Source: Bifidobacterium saguini DSM 23967 (GTDB lineage Bacteria > Actinomycetota > Actinomycetes > Actinomycetales > Bifidobacteriaceae). From it: a stretch of DNA of 64,000 nucleotides. This document shows, piece after piece, positions 16,528 through 25,904 of this stretch. Below the pieces are notes generated by a model. It had not been told where the DNA came from and did not search any database. It was given only the letters and a program-made list of their open reading frames with translations. The stretch spans positions 248,001-312,000 of the forward strand of contig NZ_JGZN01000008.1 of the NCBI RefSeq assembly GCF_000741715.1, read 5' to 3'. How positions within the stretch are numbered: the stretch's first letter is position 1; every line of letters begins with the position of its first letter. Position numbers and translations under genes: made by a program.

Positions 16528-17475
16528 TCAGTTTTCCTCCTTGGAATCGGTGGTGGTTTCGATGTTCTTGGCCTGGTTGGTCAGCGTGATGCTCAGGTTC
16601 GCGAGCGCGGCGTTGACCGAGGTCTTGACCGCATTGGTGATGGTTTCAGGGTCGGCTCCCGCGTTTTTGGCGATGGCCTCGAGGGCCTTGGTCTGCGCGG
16701 TCTCATAGGCGAGAGTCTTGGCCTGCACCAAATCGGTGATCTGCTGGGCGCGCATCCACCATGGGGCTCCCTTGCTGGCATGCATCAACGGCACTCCAGC
16801 GGCTTCCAATACCTTCATCTGGTCGGGATGACTCAGTCCGGTCAAACCGGTTTCCGGGCTCCAGTAGTAGACGAGTCCGGTGTCGTCGTTGCGGATCATG
16901 AGAGCGCAGCTCATATCGATATCCTCCTGTTGTGTTGTGTTGTTGGTGGTGGTTGGCGCTGACGCGCCGTTGGTCATGTGGTCGTACCATTGCTGGGCTC
17001 GGGCCATGTATGCGGCGTTCTGCGAGCCGGCCAACGAGGCCGGGCACTGGGTGGAGCTGAAACGGCTGTGCGGGAACACGTTGACCATCCACGTGGGCCT
17101 TCCCAAGCCATAGTGCTTGCAGATCGCGGCGGTCAGATGCGCACCGTTGTCCAACGTGGCGTCACTGACCATCCATGGGCTGCTGCTGATGTCGGCGTGC
17201 TCGATGCTGATGTAGTCGAGGTTCGCGTTCCAATCGCCACACGCCCACGCGGTGTCCGCATCCCACACATGTTGGCTGATTCTGCCGTCGGCGGCGACCT
17301 GATAGTGCGCGCTGGCCTGTCGGGTCTGCCACACGTTGTAGATCTGCCGTGCGTCCAGGTTGCCCGCGTTGTGATGCAGCACGACGCCCTTGACCGCATG
17401 GCCCGCTCGACCGGGCGTGTAATGAGTGGTGAGAATCAGGTTCTCGTCAGCCTCGAGGGTCTCCCAATTTTTCAT
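16528..17475 (-). CDS. Endolysin, N-acetylmuramoyl-L-alanine amidase (Amidase_2)
   Basis: 315 aa. The N-terminal amidase domain (about residues 10-165) has the zinc motif GVVLHHNAG, then ISIEHAD and a Cys/His pair around HSRFSSTQCP. A linker rich in Thr and Asn follows, then a C-terminal region (about 185-315) with a segment WSPETGLTGLSHPDQMKVLEAAG that resembles a small wall-binding module. It cuts the stem peptide from muramic acid to release phage. No signal peptide, so export depends on the holin. Confidence 0.88.
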   Translation of the reverse strand: MKNWETLEADENLILTTHYTPGRAGHAVKGVVLHHNAGNLDARQIYNVWQTRQASAHYQVAADGRISQHVWDADTAWACGDWNANLDYISIEHADISSSPWMVSDATLDNGAHLTAAICKHYGLGRPTWMVNVFPHSRFSSTQCPASLAGSQNAAYMARAQQWYDHMTNGASAPTTTNNTTQQEDIDMSCALMIRNDDTGLVYYWSPETGLTGLSHPDQMKVLEAAGVPLMHASKGAPWWMRAQQITDLVQAKTLAYETAQTKALEAIAKNAGADPETITNAVKTSVNAALANLSITLTNQAKNIETTTDSKEEN

Positions 17476-17487
17476 AAGGGTTCCTTT

Positions 17488-17910
17488 CTATCGCTGGTAG
17501 GTCCAGTCGGATGCGTTCTCGCGGCGTACGTAGTCGTGTTTCAACGCCTCGTAGCGTGCATGCCCGTATCCGTTGCCGCCCAGATCGATGTATTCCTTGC
17601 CGGCCTCCAACTGGCGTTCGTGCTGGGTTCGACTGCCGGTGTGGTTGAACAGTTCCAGCCGGAGCACGTCCAATCGCAGTTCCCTGCGGTCGCGTTCCGA
17701 CGATTCCAGCCGCTCGTAGTCGCGATCCAACTTGGACTGCAGGTCGCGTATCGTGCTCGAATCCGCCAACGCTGCGTCGAGCTCGTCGCGGGTGATGGTC
17801 ATGTCCCGCTTGCTGACTCGTTCCAGCACCCATGCGGTGATGGTTCCGGTGGCTCCACTACCTATCACGGCGGTGACTATCACCACCCATACCGGAATCG
17901 TCTCAGTCAT
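17488..17910 (-). CDS. Phage membrane-anchored coiled-coil protein
   Basis: 140 aa, one N-terminal TM segment (VWVVIVTAVIGSGATGTITAWVL), then a charged helical region about residues 35-90 (LQSKLDRDYERLESSERDRRELR). It lies between the receptor-binding module and the endolysin. Function unknown; similar small genes sit in lysis cassettes. Confidence 0.6.
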   Translation of the reverse strand: MTETIPVWVVIVTAVIGSGATGTITAWVLERVSKRDMTITRDELDAALADSSTIRDLQSKLDRDYERLESSERDRRELRLDVLRLELFNHTGSRTQHERQLEAGKEYIDLGGNGYGHARYEALKHDYVRRENASDWTYQR

Positions 17911-18008
17911 AGGCTCATGGCCTCCTCCTTCTGATTGACTCCCTTGAAACCCACACGATGTTCCGCGCGGAATGGCCGCGCGGCGTGTGGGTTTTCCAGG
18001 AGGCTGAA

Positions 18009-18872
18009 ATGTTGTTGAACGAATATTGGGCGCAGTGCTATTGGCCTACATGCCAACGCTTGCGCGAGTGCACACGAGTCGGCTATGAGAGCGCATGGCA
18101 CCGGCACATCCAACCCGCGCTCGGTGGTATCGAACTAGGCGAGTTAACGGCTCCACGCATCCAAGCGTGGCTTGATTCGATACCCACAGCCGGCGCTGCG
18201 CGCAAGGCATGGGCGGTGCTCCGTCAGATGCTGCGCTCGGCGGTCCGGCTCGCCCTGTTGGACGTTGATATCACCGGCAGGGTCACGCCACCGAGGCCCT
18301 CCGGTTATGAGCCACAGGTACTCGACATCAAACAAGTGCGTCAACTATTGCAGGGCTTCCACGGGCATGAGCTCGAGGCTTGGCTAATCTGCAGCGTCTG
18401 CCTTGGCCTACGCACCGAAGAGGCGTTGGGCCTCGAATGGGGTGATTTGAACCTCAACACCGGCAAGGTACGGATCCAACGCGGCGTGCAGTGGGTGGGC
18501 GGCCATGAGGTCATCGTGGAACCAAAGACCGAATTGAGTCGTCGTACCGTCGTATTGCCGCGCTTCGCGGTACTGCGATTGCGTGACATCAGGCCACGCG
18601 AGGGCGGCCGTCTCGTCGGCTCGTTGAATCCGGGGCAAGTGGCCAGACGATACCGGTCATGGTGTGCCGCACACGATCTACCCTATGTGCCGCGCCGTAA
18701 TCTGCGCCACAGTTGGGCCAGCACCGCGTTGGGCGCTGGAGTCGACGTGGCCGTGGTCAGCCGGGCATTGGGCCACTCCAGTATCGCGACCACGGCCCGA
18801 TACTATCTGCGCCCTGACAGCGAGGTCCTGCGCGAAGCCCAACGATTATGGGAGCGTGCGCTCATACGCTAA
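18009..18872 (+). CDS. Tyrosine recombinase of the receptor-binding shufflon (Rin-like invertase)
   Basis: 287 aa from the ATG at 18009, which follows AGGAGG; a frame from 17958 lacks such a site. SAM-like N-domain, then catalytic residues: Arg in CLGLRTEEAL, Arg/His in RRNLRHSWAS, His in LGHSSIATT and the tyrosine in ARYYL. It reads against all neighbouring late genes and its stop codon ends one base before the first of four 15-bp inversion sites. A second, larger recombinase at 53,809 is the true integrase, so this one most likely inverts the adjacent tail-fibre cassettes. Similar invertase-fibre modules are known in bifidobacterial prophages. Confidence 0.85.
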   Translation: MLLNEYWAQCYWPTCQRLRECTRVGYESAWHRHIQPALGGIELGELTAPRIQAWLDSIPTAGAARKAWAVLRQMLRSAVRLALLDVDITGRVTPPRPSGYEPQVLDIKQVRQLLQGFHGHELEAWLICSVCLGLRTEEALGLEWGDLNLNTGKVRIQRGVQWVGGHEVIVEPKTELSRRTVVLPRFAVLRLRDIRPREGGRLVGSLNPGQVARRYRSWCAAHDLPYVPRRNLRHSWASTALGAGVDVAVVSRALGHSSIATTARYYLRPDSEVLREAQRLWERALIR

Positions 18873-18873
18873 C

Positions 18874-18888
18874 GGGTTTCACTAACCC
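18874..18888 (+). repeat. Inversion site A (GGGWTTCACTAWCCC)
   Basis: GGGTTTCACTAACCC, plus orientation, directly after the recombinase stop codon. Starts cassette 1. Confidence 0.8.
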
Positions 18889-19229
18889 CGGCCGCGCCGC
18901 AGACGTTCCGATGGACCGACCTGGCCGCATCGGGTAACCCCCAGCTGGTGATCGTGGCCTGCGCCGTAGGGAAGTTCGTGTACTGCTGGTGCACGTGCAC
19001 CGGCAATCTGACCAGCCTCAGCCCCGGACGTGACGACAAGATCGGGCCTCTGCCCGAGGAACTGCGGCCCGCCGATACCTTCCCGGACATCGACGAGTGG
19101 TATCTGGTGTCCGCGCCGACGGAGTCGGTGAGCGTGAGCCGAGACGGCTACATCCACTTCCGTACGTCCAGCCAATCCAGTTCCAGCACCAGCCGGTACC
19201 CGCGCGGCCACGCCGTGTGGCTCCGATAG
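18889..19229 (+). pseudogene. Silent receptor-binding cassette 1
   Basis: From site A an open frame without its own start reads S-L-T-P-A-A-P-Q-T-F-R-W-T-D-L and continues to a TAG at 19227, just before site B. It enters the site in the same frame as the expressed gene enters site D, so an inversion between A and D would fuse it to the constant N-terminus. It is a stored alternative C-terminus, not decay. Confidence 0.75.
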
Positions 19230-19244
19230 GGGTTTCACTATCCC
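19230..19244 (+). repeat. Inversion site B
   Basis: GGGTTTCACTATCCC, plus orientation, between cassettes 1 and 2. Confidence 0.8.
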
Positions 19245-19504
19245 AGCCGTTGTTCCAGACCGGCACGGTGAACCTCGTCAAGGGCGGTGTCGGCGGCGGC
19301 AAGACCTGGTGGACGAACATCACGTTCCCCAAGCCGTACAAGATGGCGCCGATGGTATGGACCAACAGCACGGACGTGGCGTTGCTCTCTGAGGCGCAGG
19401 ACATCACCGCGATCGGCTTCCGGTTCGGCGTACGCAACGTCGACTCGAACGCCACGCAGAAGGACATGTTCCCCAGGTGGTTCGCCTACGGCGAGCTCGT
19501 CTAA
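19245..19504 (+). pseudogene. Silent receptor-binding cassette 2
   Basis: Startless frame from site B, S-L-S-Q-P-L-F-Q-T-G-T-V-N-L, ending in TAA at 19502. It ends with a segment IGFRFGVRNVDSNATQKD resembling phage fibre C-termini. It converges on cassette 3, overlapping its stop region. Confidence 0.75.
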
Positions 19505-19864
19505 CCGAACGTGACGCCGTCGGGGATGGGCAGTGTGCGCGGCGTGTGCAGGCAGCGGTCGCCATTCGACAGGCCGCCGACGACCGTGACGGTGCCGTTT
19601 GTGTTCCACGTGCCCTGCTTGCCGTAGCTGCGCCCTGGATCGCCCACAGGCACGACAGGGCGACTGCCTTGGACGGCTTCACGCCCGAAGCGTACTGGAA
19701 CACCGGATATCCGCCGCTCAGGTTGACCGTGCTCTTGAAGCCCGAGAGGTCCACGTGGAGCAGCCGGTTGCGTTCATCCACGACGATTTCCATGCCGCCG
19801 CCGTACGAGTCCGGGTTGAACGAGACCTGGTTCTGCCATGTGAACCGCGCGACCCTGAGCGACT
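19501..19864 (-). pseudogene. Silent receptor-binding cassette 3, apparently frameshifted
   Basis: From site C leftward the frame reads S-L-T-Q-S-L-R-V-A-R-F-T-W-Q-N and on to GGYPVFQYASG. A different frame then continues naturally as REAVQGSRPVVPVGDPGRS...GTWNTNGTVTVVGGLSNGD and stops at 19501. The change of frame is near 19,690. It may be a real lesion in a stored cassette or a sequencing indel. Confidence 0.6.
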
Positions 19865-19879
19865 GGGTTAGTGAATCCC
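19865..19879 (-). repeat. Inversion site C
   Basis: Minus-strand GGGATTCACTAACCC. The TAA inside this site is the stop codon of the currently expressed receptor-binding gene. Confidence 0.8.
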
Positions 19880-20713
19880 GTAGACGGCGGTCAGGGTGAG
19901 AATCTTGGTTGTGGATACGAGTTTGCTGATGCTGTCGGAATCACGTGCTCGAGGTGTGTTGATTGTGATGATTTTGTCCTCGACGGCGAACCGCACATCC
20001 TTGAACCAGGTCTTGCCGGTCGTGATGCTGGTTGCATGCCAGCTGAGCGTGGTTGTCGCCTTGCCGCCGTTGACGACTGGGACGACGAACGTCCGGTACA
20101 GGCCGTCATCGTCCTTGCTTTCAAGCAGTAGATGCCGATACCCATTGGCGGACGCGCCGAGTGTGGCCGTCCCCTCCTGCAACGCGCCCGACCATAACGT
20201 GGCCGGGGATAGTGAATCCCACACGTCAGCCATAGGCTTCAACACGTTGAACAATGGTACGAGAGTGCCGACGATGATGCCGTCCAACGGGATGCGGTAA
20301 AGAGGCATGTCATGCGTGGCGACGCCGTTAAGAATGCTATCGGTGTTGTGTGCCGGGTCTGCTGCGGTGCCTGTGGTGCTCGTGCCTTTGATGACGACGA
20401 GACGGCAGCCCTCGATGTTGGTGGCGGTGTCGCGCGTGTAGCGGAGCACGACCAGGTCGTTGCGTTTCTGTCCGGCGGTGCCAGCGGTGATCTCCACGGT
20501 GCTCGTGCCTGCGAGATGCACGTGGCGGCCGTTCAATACGGCGTCACCGGATTTCAGGGAGAACACGGTGCTGCTGGTCATGCTGCCGGCAAGCTGGTCG
20601 CCGGTTGCGAGCGCGTAGTCTCCCGGCCCGACGAGTCCGGCGTTGTATGCGCCGACCTCGTCGCTGCTGATGTGTGGGGTTCCGGCGTAGCCGGTGATGA
20701 GTTCCACTGTCAT
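19868..20713 (-). CDS. Phage receptor-binding / baseplate protein, expressed shufflon form
   Basis: 281 aa. Constant N-terminal part about residues 1-166 (MTVELITGYAGTPHISSDEVGAYNAG...), which resembles structural proteins that attach fibres to siphovirus baseplates. Inversion site D is read as W-D-S-L-S-P at residues 165-170, after which the variable C-terminal domain runs to G-I-H-stop, the stop being supplied by site C. Swapping the sequence between sites would give at least four different C-termini and hence receptor specificities. Confidence 0.82.
   Translation of the reverse strand: MTVELITGYAGTPHISSDEVGAYNAGLVGPGDYALATGDQLAGSMTSSTVFSLKSGDAVLNGRHVHLAGTSTVEITAGTAGQKRNDLVVLRYTRDTATNIEGCRLVVIKGTSTTGTAADPAHNTDSILNGVATHDMPLYRIPLDGIIVGTLVPLFNVLKPMADVWDSLSPATLWSGALQEGTATLGASANGYRHLLLESKDDDGLYRTFVVPVVNGGKATTTLSWHATSITTGKTWFKDVRFAVEDKIITINTPRARDSDSISKLVSTTKILTLTAVYGIH
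20206..20220 (-). repeat. Inversion site D, in frame within the receptor-binding gene
   Basis: Minus-strand GGGATTCACTATCCC, read in frame as part of V-W-D-S-L-S-P-A. It separates the constant and variable parts of the gene. Confidence 0.8.
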
Positions 20714-20730
20714 TGTTCAAAGCCTTTCGC

Positions 20731-20934
20731 TCAGGCGGTTCTCAGCCATGTGTAGGGGCCGAGGGATGGCATGGTCTGCCATGTTCCCCCGTAGATGGTT
20801 CCGGGGTTGGCGGATTCGGTGGTGAGGTAGATGCTGCCCACCGGGTGGGCCTGGAGGAACACGTCCTTCAGGCTTGGGGTGGGGCCTGCGGGGCCTTGCG
20901 GGCCTCGCAGGTTGGTTTTCTTGACGTATGCCAT
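20731..20934 (-). CDS. Short collagen-like/baseplate protein
   Basis: 67 aa starting MAYVKKTNLRGPQGPAG, the same start as the next upstream fibre gene, then HPVGSIYLTTESANPGTIYGGTWQ, a motif common in phage tail-collar and baseplate proteins. It starts a few bases after the upstream stop, so is probably coupled to it. Confidence 0.65.
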   Translation of the reverse strand: MAYVKKTNLRGPQGPAGPTPSLKDVFLQAHPVGSIYLTTESANPGTIYGGTWQTMPSLGPYTWLRTA

Positions 20935-20939
20935 CACGG

Positions 20940-21588
<649 letters not shown>

Positions 21589-21654
21589 GATGTGCTCCTT
21601 ACTGCTGGTTGGTTATGGCATTGATTGATTCGAATGGTTTGGATCGAGTGCAGG

Positions 21655-22497
21655 TTACTGGTCCTGCACCTGGTAGAAATCACCGTTGGACTGGTTGATG
21701 TACACATCTCCGGCGAGCGCGTCGGCTGGTGGTTCACCGGGTTCGCCGTCGCCGACGGTGATGCGGTTGCCGCGCTGGCCGGTATCGCCTTTGGCTCCGG
21801 GTGCGCCGTCGGCTCCCTTCTCACCCTGGGGGCCGGTTTCGCCTTGCGGGCCCTGTTCGCCTTGCGGGCCTGCGGGGCCTTGGATGCCCTGCGCGCCTGA
21901 GAGGTCGGTGACGAACGCGTACTGGGTGTCGTTCTTGACGAACATCTTCGCGTTGTCCGCGTCGTTCACGTCGCTGGTGCTGATGACCACGAACGAGCCG
22001 ATCGGGATGTCGGGGTTCTTGTAGTCGGCGTTCATCTCGGCCACGGAAGCGTAGGTCTTGGCCACGCTGAACGCGTCGCCCTTCTCGCCTTGAGGGCCTG
22101 CGGGGCCTTGCGGGCCGGTTTCGCCCTTGTCGCCTTTGGCTCCCTTGAGGCTCAGCGAGCCGCCTGCGTCCGCGGTCAACGCGGCGGACGGGGTGACGGT
22201 GGTGCCTTCCACGGCAGTGACGGTGTAGAAGTCGCCGTTGGCGTCAACGATGAGGTCGCCGACCGCCACCGTGCTTGGGGTGAGCTTCGAACTGTCGAAC
22301 GCGGTGTTGGAGCCGATGTTGACGGATGCGACGTGGAACGTGCCGGCATTGGTGCCGCCGGAGCCGGCCGGGATGATCTCGCCGGCCTTCAACGCGTCGA
22401 TCAATGATTTCTTGTTGTATTCGACGTCCACGGCGTCCACGAGGTAGAACGTGCCGTCGTTCTTCTGCTTGATCTTGTCGATGAGCTGGATAGGCAT
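21655..22497 (-). CDS. Collagen-like tail fibre protein
   Basis: 280 aa. N-terminal [27 protein letters not shown], two Gly-X-Y collagen-like segments (about residues 118-142 and 200-245) flanking a folded domain [20 protein letters not shown], and a C-terminal [15 protein letters not shown]. It shares domain order with the next fibre gene. It likely forms a trimeric extended fibre at the tail tip. Confidence 0.78.
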   Translation of the reverse strand: MPIQLIDKIKQKNDGTFYLVDAVDVEYNKKSLIDALKAGEIIPAGSGGTNAGTFHVASVNIGSNTAFDSSKLTPSTVAVGDLIVDANGDFYTVTAVEGTTVTPSAALTADAGGSLSLKGAKGDKGETGPQGPAGPQGEKGDAFSVAKTYASVAEMNADYKNPDIPIGSFVVISTSDVNDADNAKMFVKNDTQYAFVTDLSGAQGIQGPAGPQGEQGPQGETGPQGEKGADGAPGAKGDTGQRGNRITVGDGEPGEPPADALAGDVYINQSNGDFYQVQDQ

Positions 22498-22515
22498 GAT
22501 GAATGCTCCTTTCCG

Positions 22516-23238
22516 TTAGTTGGCTTCGACGGTGGTCTGGCCGAGGCTGGCGTTGGTGGACTGGTACACGTCGTAGCTGACGGTCGCTCCGGACGCGTTG
22601 GTGTGGTCGAACGTCTTGACGAGGTTGAAACCGCCCTCGAAGCCGCCGACCTTGAACGTCGGGGTGCCGAACGAGTGCGGGATCGCATACCAGATGTACT
22701 GGCCCGCGGCGGCGTTCACCGTGAACGTCTTCGACTTGGTGTCGCCAAGCTCGGAGCCTGCGAGCGCGAGCAGGAACGCGCTGTCCACGCCGTCTGCGGG
22801 GTTCTCGCCCACGCCCCAGTAGCGTTTGTAGTGGAAGAGCACGCTGGTGGATTTCTGGGCTTTGGAGCCGCGTGCGTCGGTGGCTGCGAGCGTGTAGGTC
22901 TTGTTGGCTTTGATGCCCTGGCCGGTGAGCGGCTGGCTGGCGGGGAATTGGCCGTCCGTGCCCTTGGTGATCTCCTGGCCGTCGAGGGTGAGCGTCGTCG
23001 GGGTCTTGTTGAGCTTCCATGCGAGGTTCACGGTGTCCACGGTTTCGCCGATCTCGTGGTCGGAGCCGCCGGTGAACGAGCTGATGCTCATCGCCGTGTA
23101 GAGGCTGAGCGTGCCGTCGGCGGTGACGTCGAAATCGTTTGACGGTTTGACTATGCCGGCCTTCTCGCTGGTGGCCACGTCGGCTCCCGCTCCCGCGGGG
23201 CCTCGCAGGCTGCCCATTTTCTTCCATGCGTTCGCCAT
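22516..23238 (-). CDS. Tail fibre/baseplate protein
   Basis: 240 aa from the ATG at 23238 (MANAWKKMGSLRGPAGAGAD); the open frame upstream is not homologous to anything recognisable. The middle has an Ig-like repetitive pattern (LNKTPTTLTLDGQEITKGTDG, then NKTYTLAATDARG) and aromatic-rich strands (YIWYAIPHSFGTPTFKVGGFEGGF). Probably a baseplate upper protein with a carbohydrate-binding role, inferred from position. Confidence 0.65.
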   Translation of the reverse strand: MANAWKKMGSLRGPAGAGADVATSEKAGIVKPSNDFDVTADGTLSLYTAMSISSFTGGSDHEIGETVDTVNLAWKLNKTPTTLTLDGQEITKGTDGQFPASQPLTGQGIKANKTYTLAATDARGSKAQKSTSVLFHYKRYWGVGENPADGVDSAFLLALAGSELGDTKSKTFTVNAAAGQYIWYAIPHSFGTPTFKVGGFEGGFNLVKTFDHTNASGATVSYDVYQSTNASLGQTTVEAN

Positions 23239-23240
23239 GG

Positions 23241-23546
23241 TTATTCTCCTTGCTGGTTGGTTTCCTCGGAGCCGTCCGGTTCCGACGTGTATTTCCATAG
23301 GTCGCCGTTGTCGGCGTTCAGATATCCGTCGCCCTCGCGGGCCGTGAGCTCGCTGGTCGGGTCGCCGTGGCCGAGGCTGATGCCCTGCCCGTGCAGTGAT
23401 TCGATCCATTCGGCCTCGGTGCCCTCGTAGCCGAGTTTGACGGCGGTCTCATACGCGCTTTCGCCTTTCTGGCCCTCCGTGACGATCGCGTCGTCGATGA
23501 TGGTGACCAGGTCGTCGCAGCTGCAGCCGTTCAACGTGCGGATCAT
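23241..23546 (-). CDS. Small tail-tip protein
   Basis: 101 aa starting MIRTLNGCSCDDLVTIIDD; contains EGQKGESAYETAVKLGYEGTEAEWIESLHG, a motif found near fibres of many phages, and ends with a short segment like those of the neighbouring fibres (GDGYLNADNGDLWKYTSE). It overlaps the stop of the upstream gene by 4 bases. Confidence 0.6.
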   Translation of the reverse strand: MIRTLNGCSCDDLVTIIDDAIVTEGQKGESAYETAVKLGYEGTEAEWIESLHGQGISLGHGDPTSELTAREGDGYLNADNGDLWKYTSEPDGSEETNQQGE

Positions 23547-23935
23547 TGGTTTCCTCCTGTGGTCATGCTGACGGTGGTTTCGATGAGCGCGGATCCCGCG
23601 GCCAGTCGGATGGTCTCCCCGTCCGGGGCCTCGAGCAGCAGATCCCATGCGGCGCTGCCTTCCGGCAGGCTGCGTGTGGTCTCGTCGGGTATGGTGACGG
23701 TGATGTAGCCGTGCTCGTCCAACCGCACGTATTCGGTGAGGTCGATGACCAGGAGCCGGTCTCGGCGTATCTGCATGACCGGTTTGAAGCCGGTCAGGTC
23801 CATCGGTCTGGCGACCGTGGCACCGTGCTGGTCGGTGACGCGGCGCAGCCATCGCAGCCGGTACGTGTTGGTGATGCCGGCCACGAGGATGAGGTTCGCC
23901 TCGAGCAGGCATGTTCGACCCATTGTGTTGTTCAT
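23543..23935 (-). CDS. Phage tail-associated protein, unknown
   Basis: 130 aa from the ATG at 23935 (MNNTMGRTCLLEANLILVAG), all-beta in character (GYITVTIPDETTRSLPEGSAAWDLLL). Overlaps the stop of the upstream tail hub gene by one base and the next gene by four, so it is part of the tail-tip operon. Likely a baseplate component of the BppU type, not proven. Confidence 0.55.
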   Translation of the reverse strand: MNNTMGRTCLLEANLILVAGITNTYRLRWLRRVTDQHGATVARPMDLTGFKPVMQIRRDRLLVIDLTEYVRLDEHGYITVTIPDETTRSLPEGSAAWDLLLEAPDGETIRLAAGSALIETTVSMTTGGNQ

Positions 23936-25074
23936 CAGCTGATCCTTTCCCACATGTGAGCCGGGGTTGTTTCGATTCGCCGCCATTCGCCGCCGTAGTC
24001 CGCTGCCGGGTTCTCGCCGGTGGTGTTGATGAGCACGTATCCGACCGGCGGCGTGGCGGAGCGTGCGGAGAGCATGGCGGATTGCGCCGTGCCCGTGGCG
24101 GTGGCGTTCGTGGTTTCGGCGGCGCCGGCGAGGCTCGTGGCGTCGGTGCCGCACTCGTAGTCCACGGAGAGCGCACCTCCCGCGACCTTCGCGATCTTCT
24201 TCGTGACGGGCACCGTCAATGTGATGCCGAGCCGGTTGTCGCGGCCGGTGACGGTGTCGCCCACGTCCATGCTCAACGTGTTGTCCGTTACGGTGACCTC
24301 CACCTCGCCCTGTGATTGGAGCTCTATGAGCTTCTTGCGGGTCTCGGTGTTGAGCTCGTCGGGTTTCGCGTTGGAATAGTCGTAGATGGCCTGACGTTCC
24401 GCCAGTCCGGTGAGCGTCTGGGTCTGGCTGACGTTGCCGCCCGAATCCGCGTACCAGTGGACTACGGCGCGGTTCCTGAGCTCTCCTGTTCCCAGTCCGA
24501 TGAGATGGTTCACCGGCTGGCCGTCAAGCGATGCCTTGAATTCGATGACGTCGGAGTCGATGCTGTCGCCGTAATGCTCGATGGGCAGCGCGTACGCGTT
24601 CACGCGGCCGTCGGCCCATACGAGCCGGAGTTTCGCCTGTGCGGTGGCGAGCATCTTCCTGATGCCCGTGTACGCATCCGTATACCGGTCGAACGAGTAG
24701 CTTCCGATGGTGACCGCGTGCCGCGCGCCGGCCGCGAACAGCGAATCCAATCCGACTCGTTTGAACAACGTGTTGAGCACGTCGCCGGCGGAGCCGGAGA
24801 CCGTCAGATAGTCGGCTCCCGCATCAGGTTGGAGGATGCGGCGTGCGAGCATGCCATGCCAGGTGGGGCCCTCCACGCTGCCGTCCGTGTTGCGGACGGT
24901 GACCATGCCCCCGTATTCGGTGCCGTCGATCATGACGAGCGAGCCCACTTCGGGCTGCGGCATGCACGTGAGCTTGAACGAATTCTCATCGGACCCGTAG
25001 GCGAGGTCGAGCGTGTAATCATCCAACGCGCGCAGCGGCGTGTGGCTCGCGTCGGTGACTATGAGGCTGACCAT
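23935..25074 (-). CDS. Tail hub / endopeptidase-like protein (Gp37-like, Tal position)
   Basis: 379 aa. Sits immediately after the distal tail gene, where siphoviruses keep their tail hub. Sequence features such as EGPTWHGMLARRIL, IRKMLATAQAKLRLVW and DVGDTVTGRDNRLGITLTVPVTKK match hub proteins of the Gp37-like family of actinophages. The C-terminal tail VGYVLINTTGENPAADYGGEWRR resembles fibre-attachment segments. Confidence 0.75.
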   Translation of the reverse strand: MVSLIVTDASHTPLRALDDYTLDLAYGSDENSFKLTCMPQPEVGSLVMIDGTEYGGMVTVRNTDGSVEGPTWHGMLARRILQPDAGADYLTVSGSAGDVLNTLFKRVGLDSLFAAGARHAVTIGSYSFDRYTDAYTGIRKMLATAQAKLRLVWADGRVNAYALPIEHYGDSIDSDVIEFKASLDGQPVNHLIGLGTGELRNRAVVHWYADSGGNVSQTQTLTGLAERQAIYDYSNAKPDELNTETRKKLIELQSQGEVEVTVTDNTLSMDVGDTVTGRDNRLGITLTVPVTKKIAKVAGGALSVDYECGTDATSLAGAAETTNATATGTAQSAMLSARSATPPVGYVLINTTGENPAADYGGEWRRIETTPAHMWERIS

Positions 25075-25904
25075 GGCGGTTCGCTCCTCTCCTCGACGGG
25101 TGTCAGCTCGAACGTGAAGCCTCCAGGCCAGCTCACCTCGGTACGGCCCGCGGGCAGCGGCTGGAAGATGTACGAGCCGGAATCCATGCCACTGCCGCGT
25201 TCCGCGTTCGCGAACCAGTTGATCCGGTCGCCGGCCGCCGTCACGAAGATGACGGATCTCTCGCCTTCGACGGCGTTCACCTCGACGCTGGCACCACCGG
25301 GGATGTCACCGGTTATCCGGTACCGATTGGAACCGATGGTGACGGTGGGATCCGAACATGGCCCGAGTATGGTCATGCGGAACGCCAACGGGTCCAACCC
25401 ATCCACCGCCACCACGGGTGGTGCCGACGGGGGCCCGTAGTCGTAATCCATGTCATGCGGATAATCCAGGAACGCGTACGCATCCGGATCGCTGGGCGCG
25501 TAGACGATGGTCGGCAGGCTGCGACGCCACCGGCCGAGCTGCGTGACCGTCAATTCGATTTCAACAAGTCGCGGCGTGATGGATTGCGGTTCGCTCCTGA
25601 CGATGAGCGCCCTGCACTCCCATTCATCGTCCACACGCAGCAGACCTGACACGGTGGGGTCCGTGGCGTGCGCGAGCACGTCATGGTCCGCGAGCATGCG
25701 CAGCCGGTCCAGTTCGGTTTCGCCGGCCACGGCCTTCACGGTGAGCGTAAGCTCGCGAGCCTGCCACGCCACCCCCGACAGGGTGCGCGCGCCGAGCGAA
25801 TACGCCCACGCGCGTCCCCGCAATGACGGCATCGTCTCCCCGTAGATGGGGCCCTCGAACGAGAGGCTCTCACCCGTGGAGCAGATGTACTCACACCGTT
25901 GCAT
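25059..25904 (-). CDS. Distal tail protein (Dit-like)
   Basis: 281 aa, placed between tape measure and hub genes. The two-domain pattern, N-terminal ring-forming part with RTLSGVAWQARELTLTVKA and an all-beta C-terminal part, fits Dit. It overlaps the tape-measure stop by 14 bases and the hub start by 16. Confidence 0.72.
   Translation of the reverse strand: MQRCEYICSTGESLSFEGPIYGETMPSLRGRAWAYSLGARTLSGVAWQARELTLTVKAVAGETELDRLRMLADHDVLAHATDPTVSGLLRVDDEWECRALIVRSEPQSITPRLVEIELTVTQLGRWRRSLPTIVYAPSDPDAYAFLDYPHDMDYDYGPPSAPPVVAVDGLDPLAFRMTILGPCSDPTVTIGSNRYRITGDIPGGASVEVNAVEGERSVIFVTAAGDRINWFANAERGSGMDSGSYIFQPLPAGRTEVSWPGGFTFELTPVEERSEPPWSAS

Noticed and set aside
17958..18008. Upstream start for the shufflon recombinase
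   Set aside because: The ATG at 18009 has AGGAGG at the right distance and fits the family; the upstream extension has no such signal.
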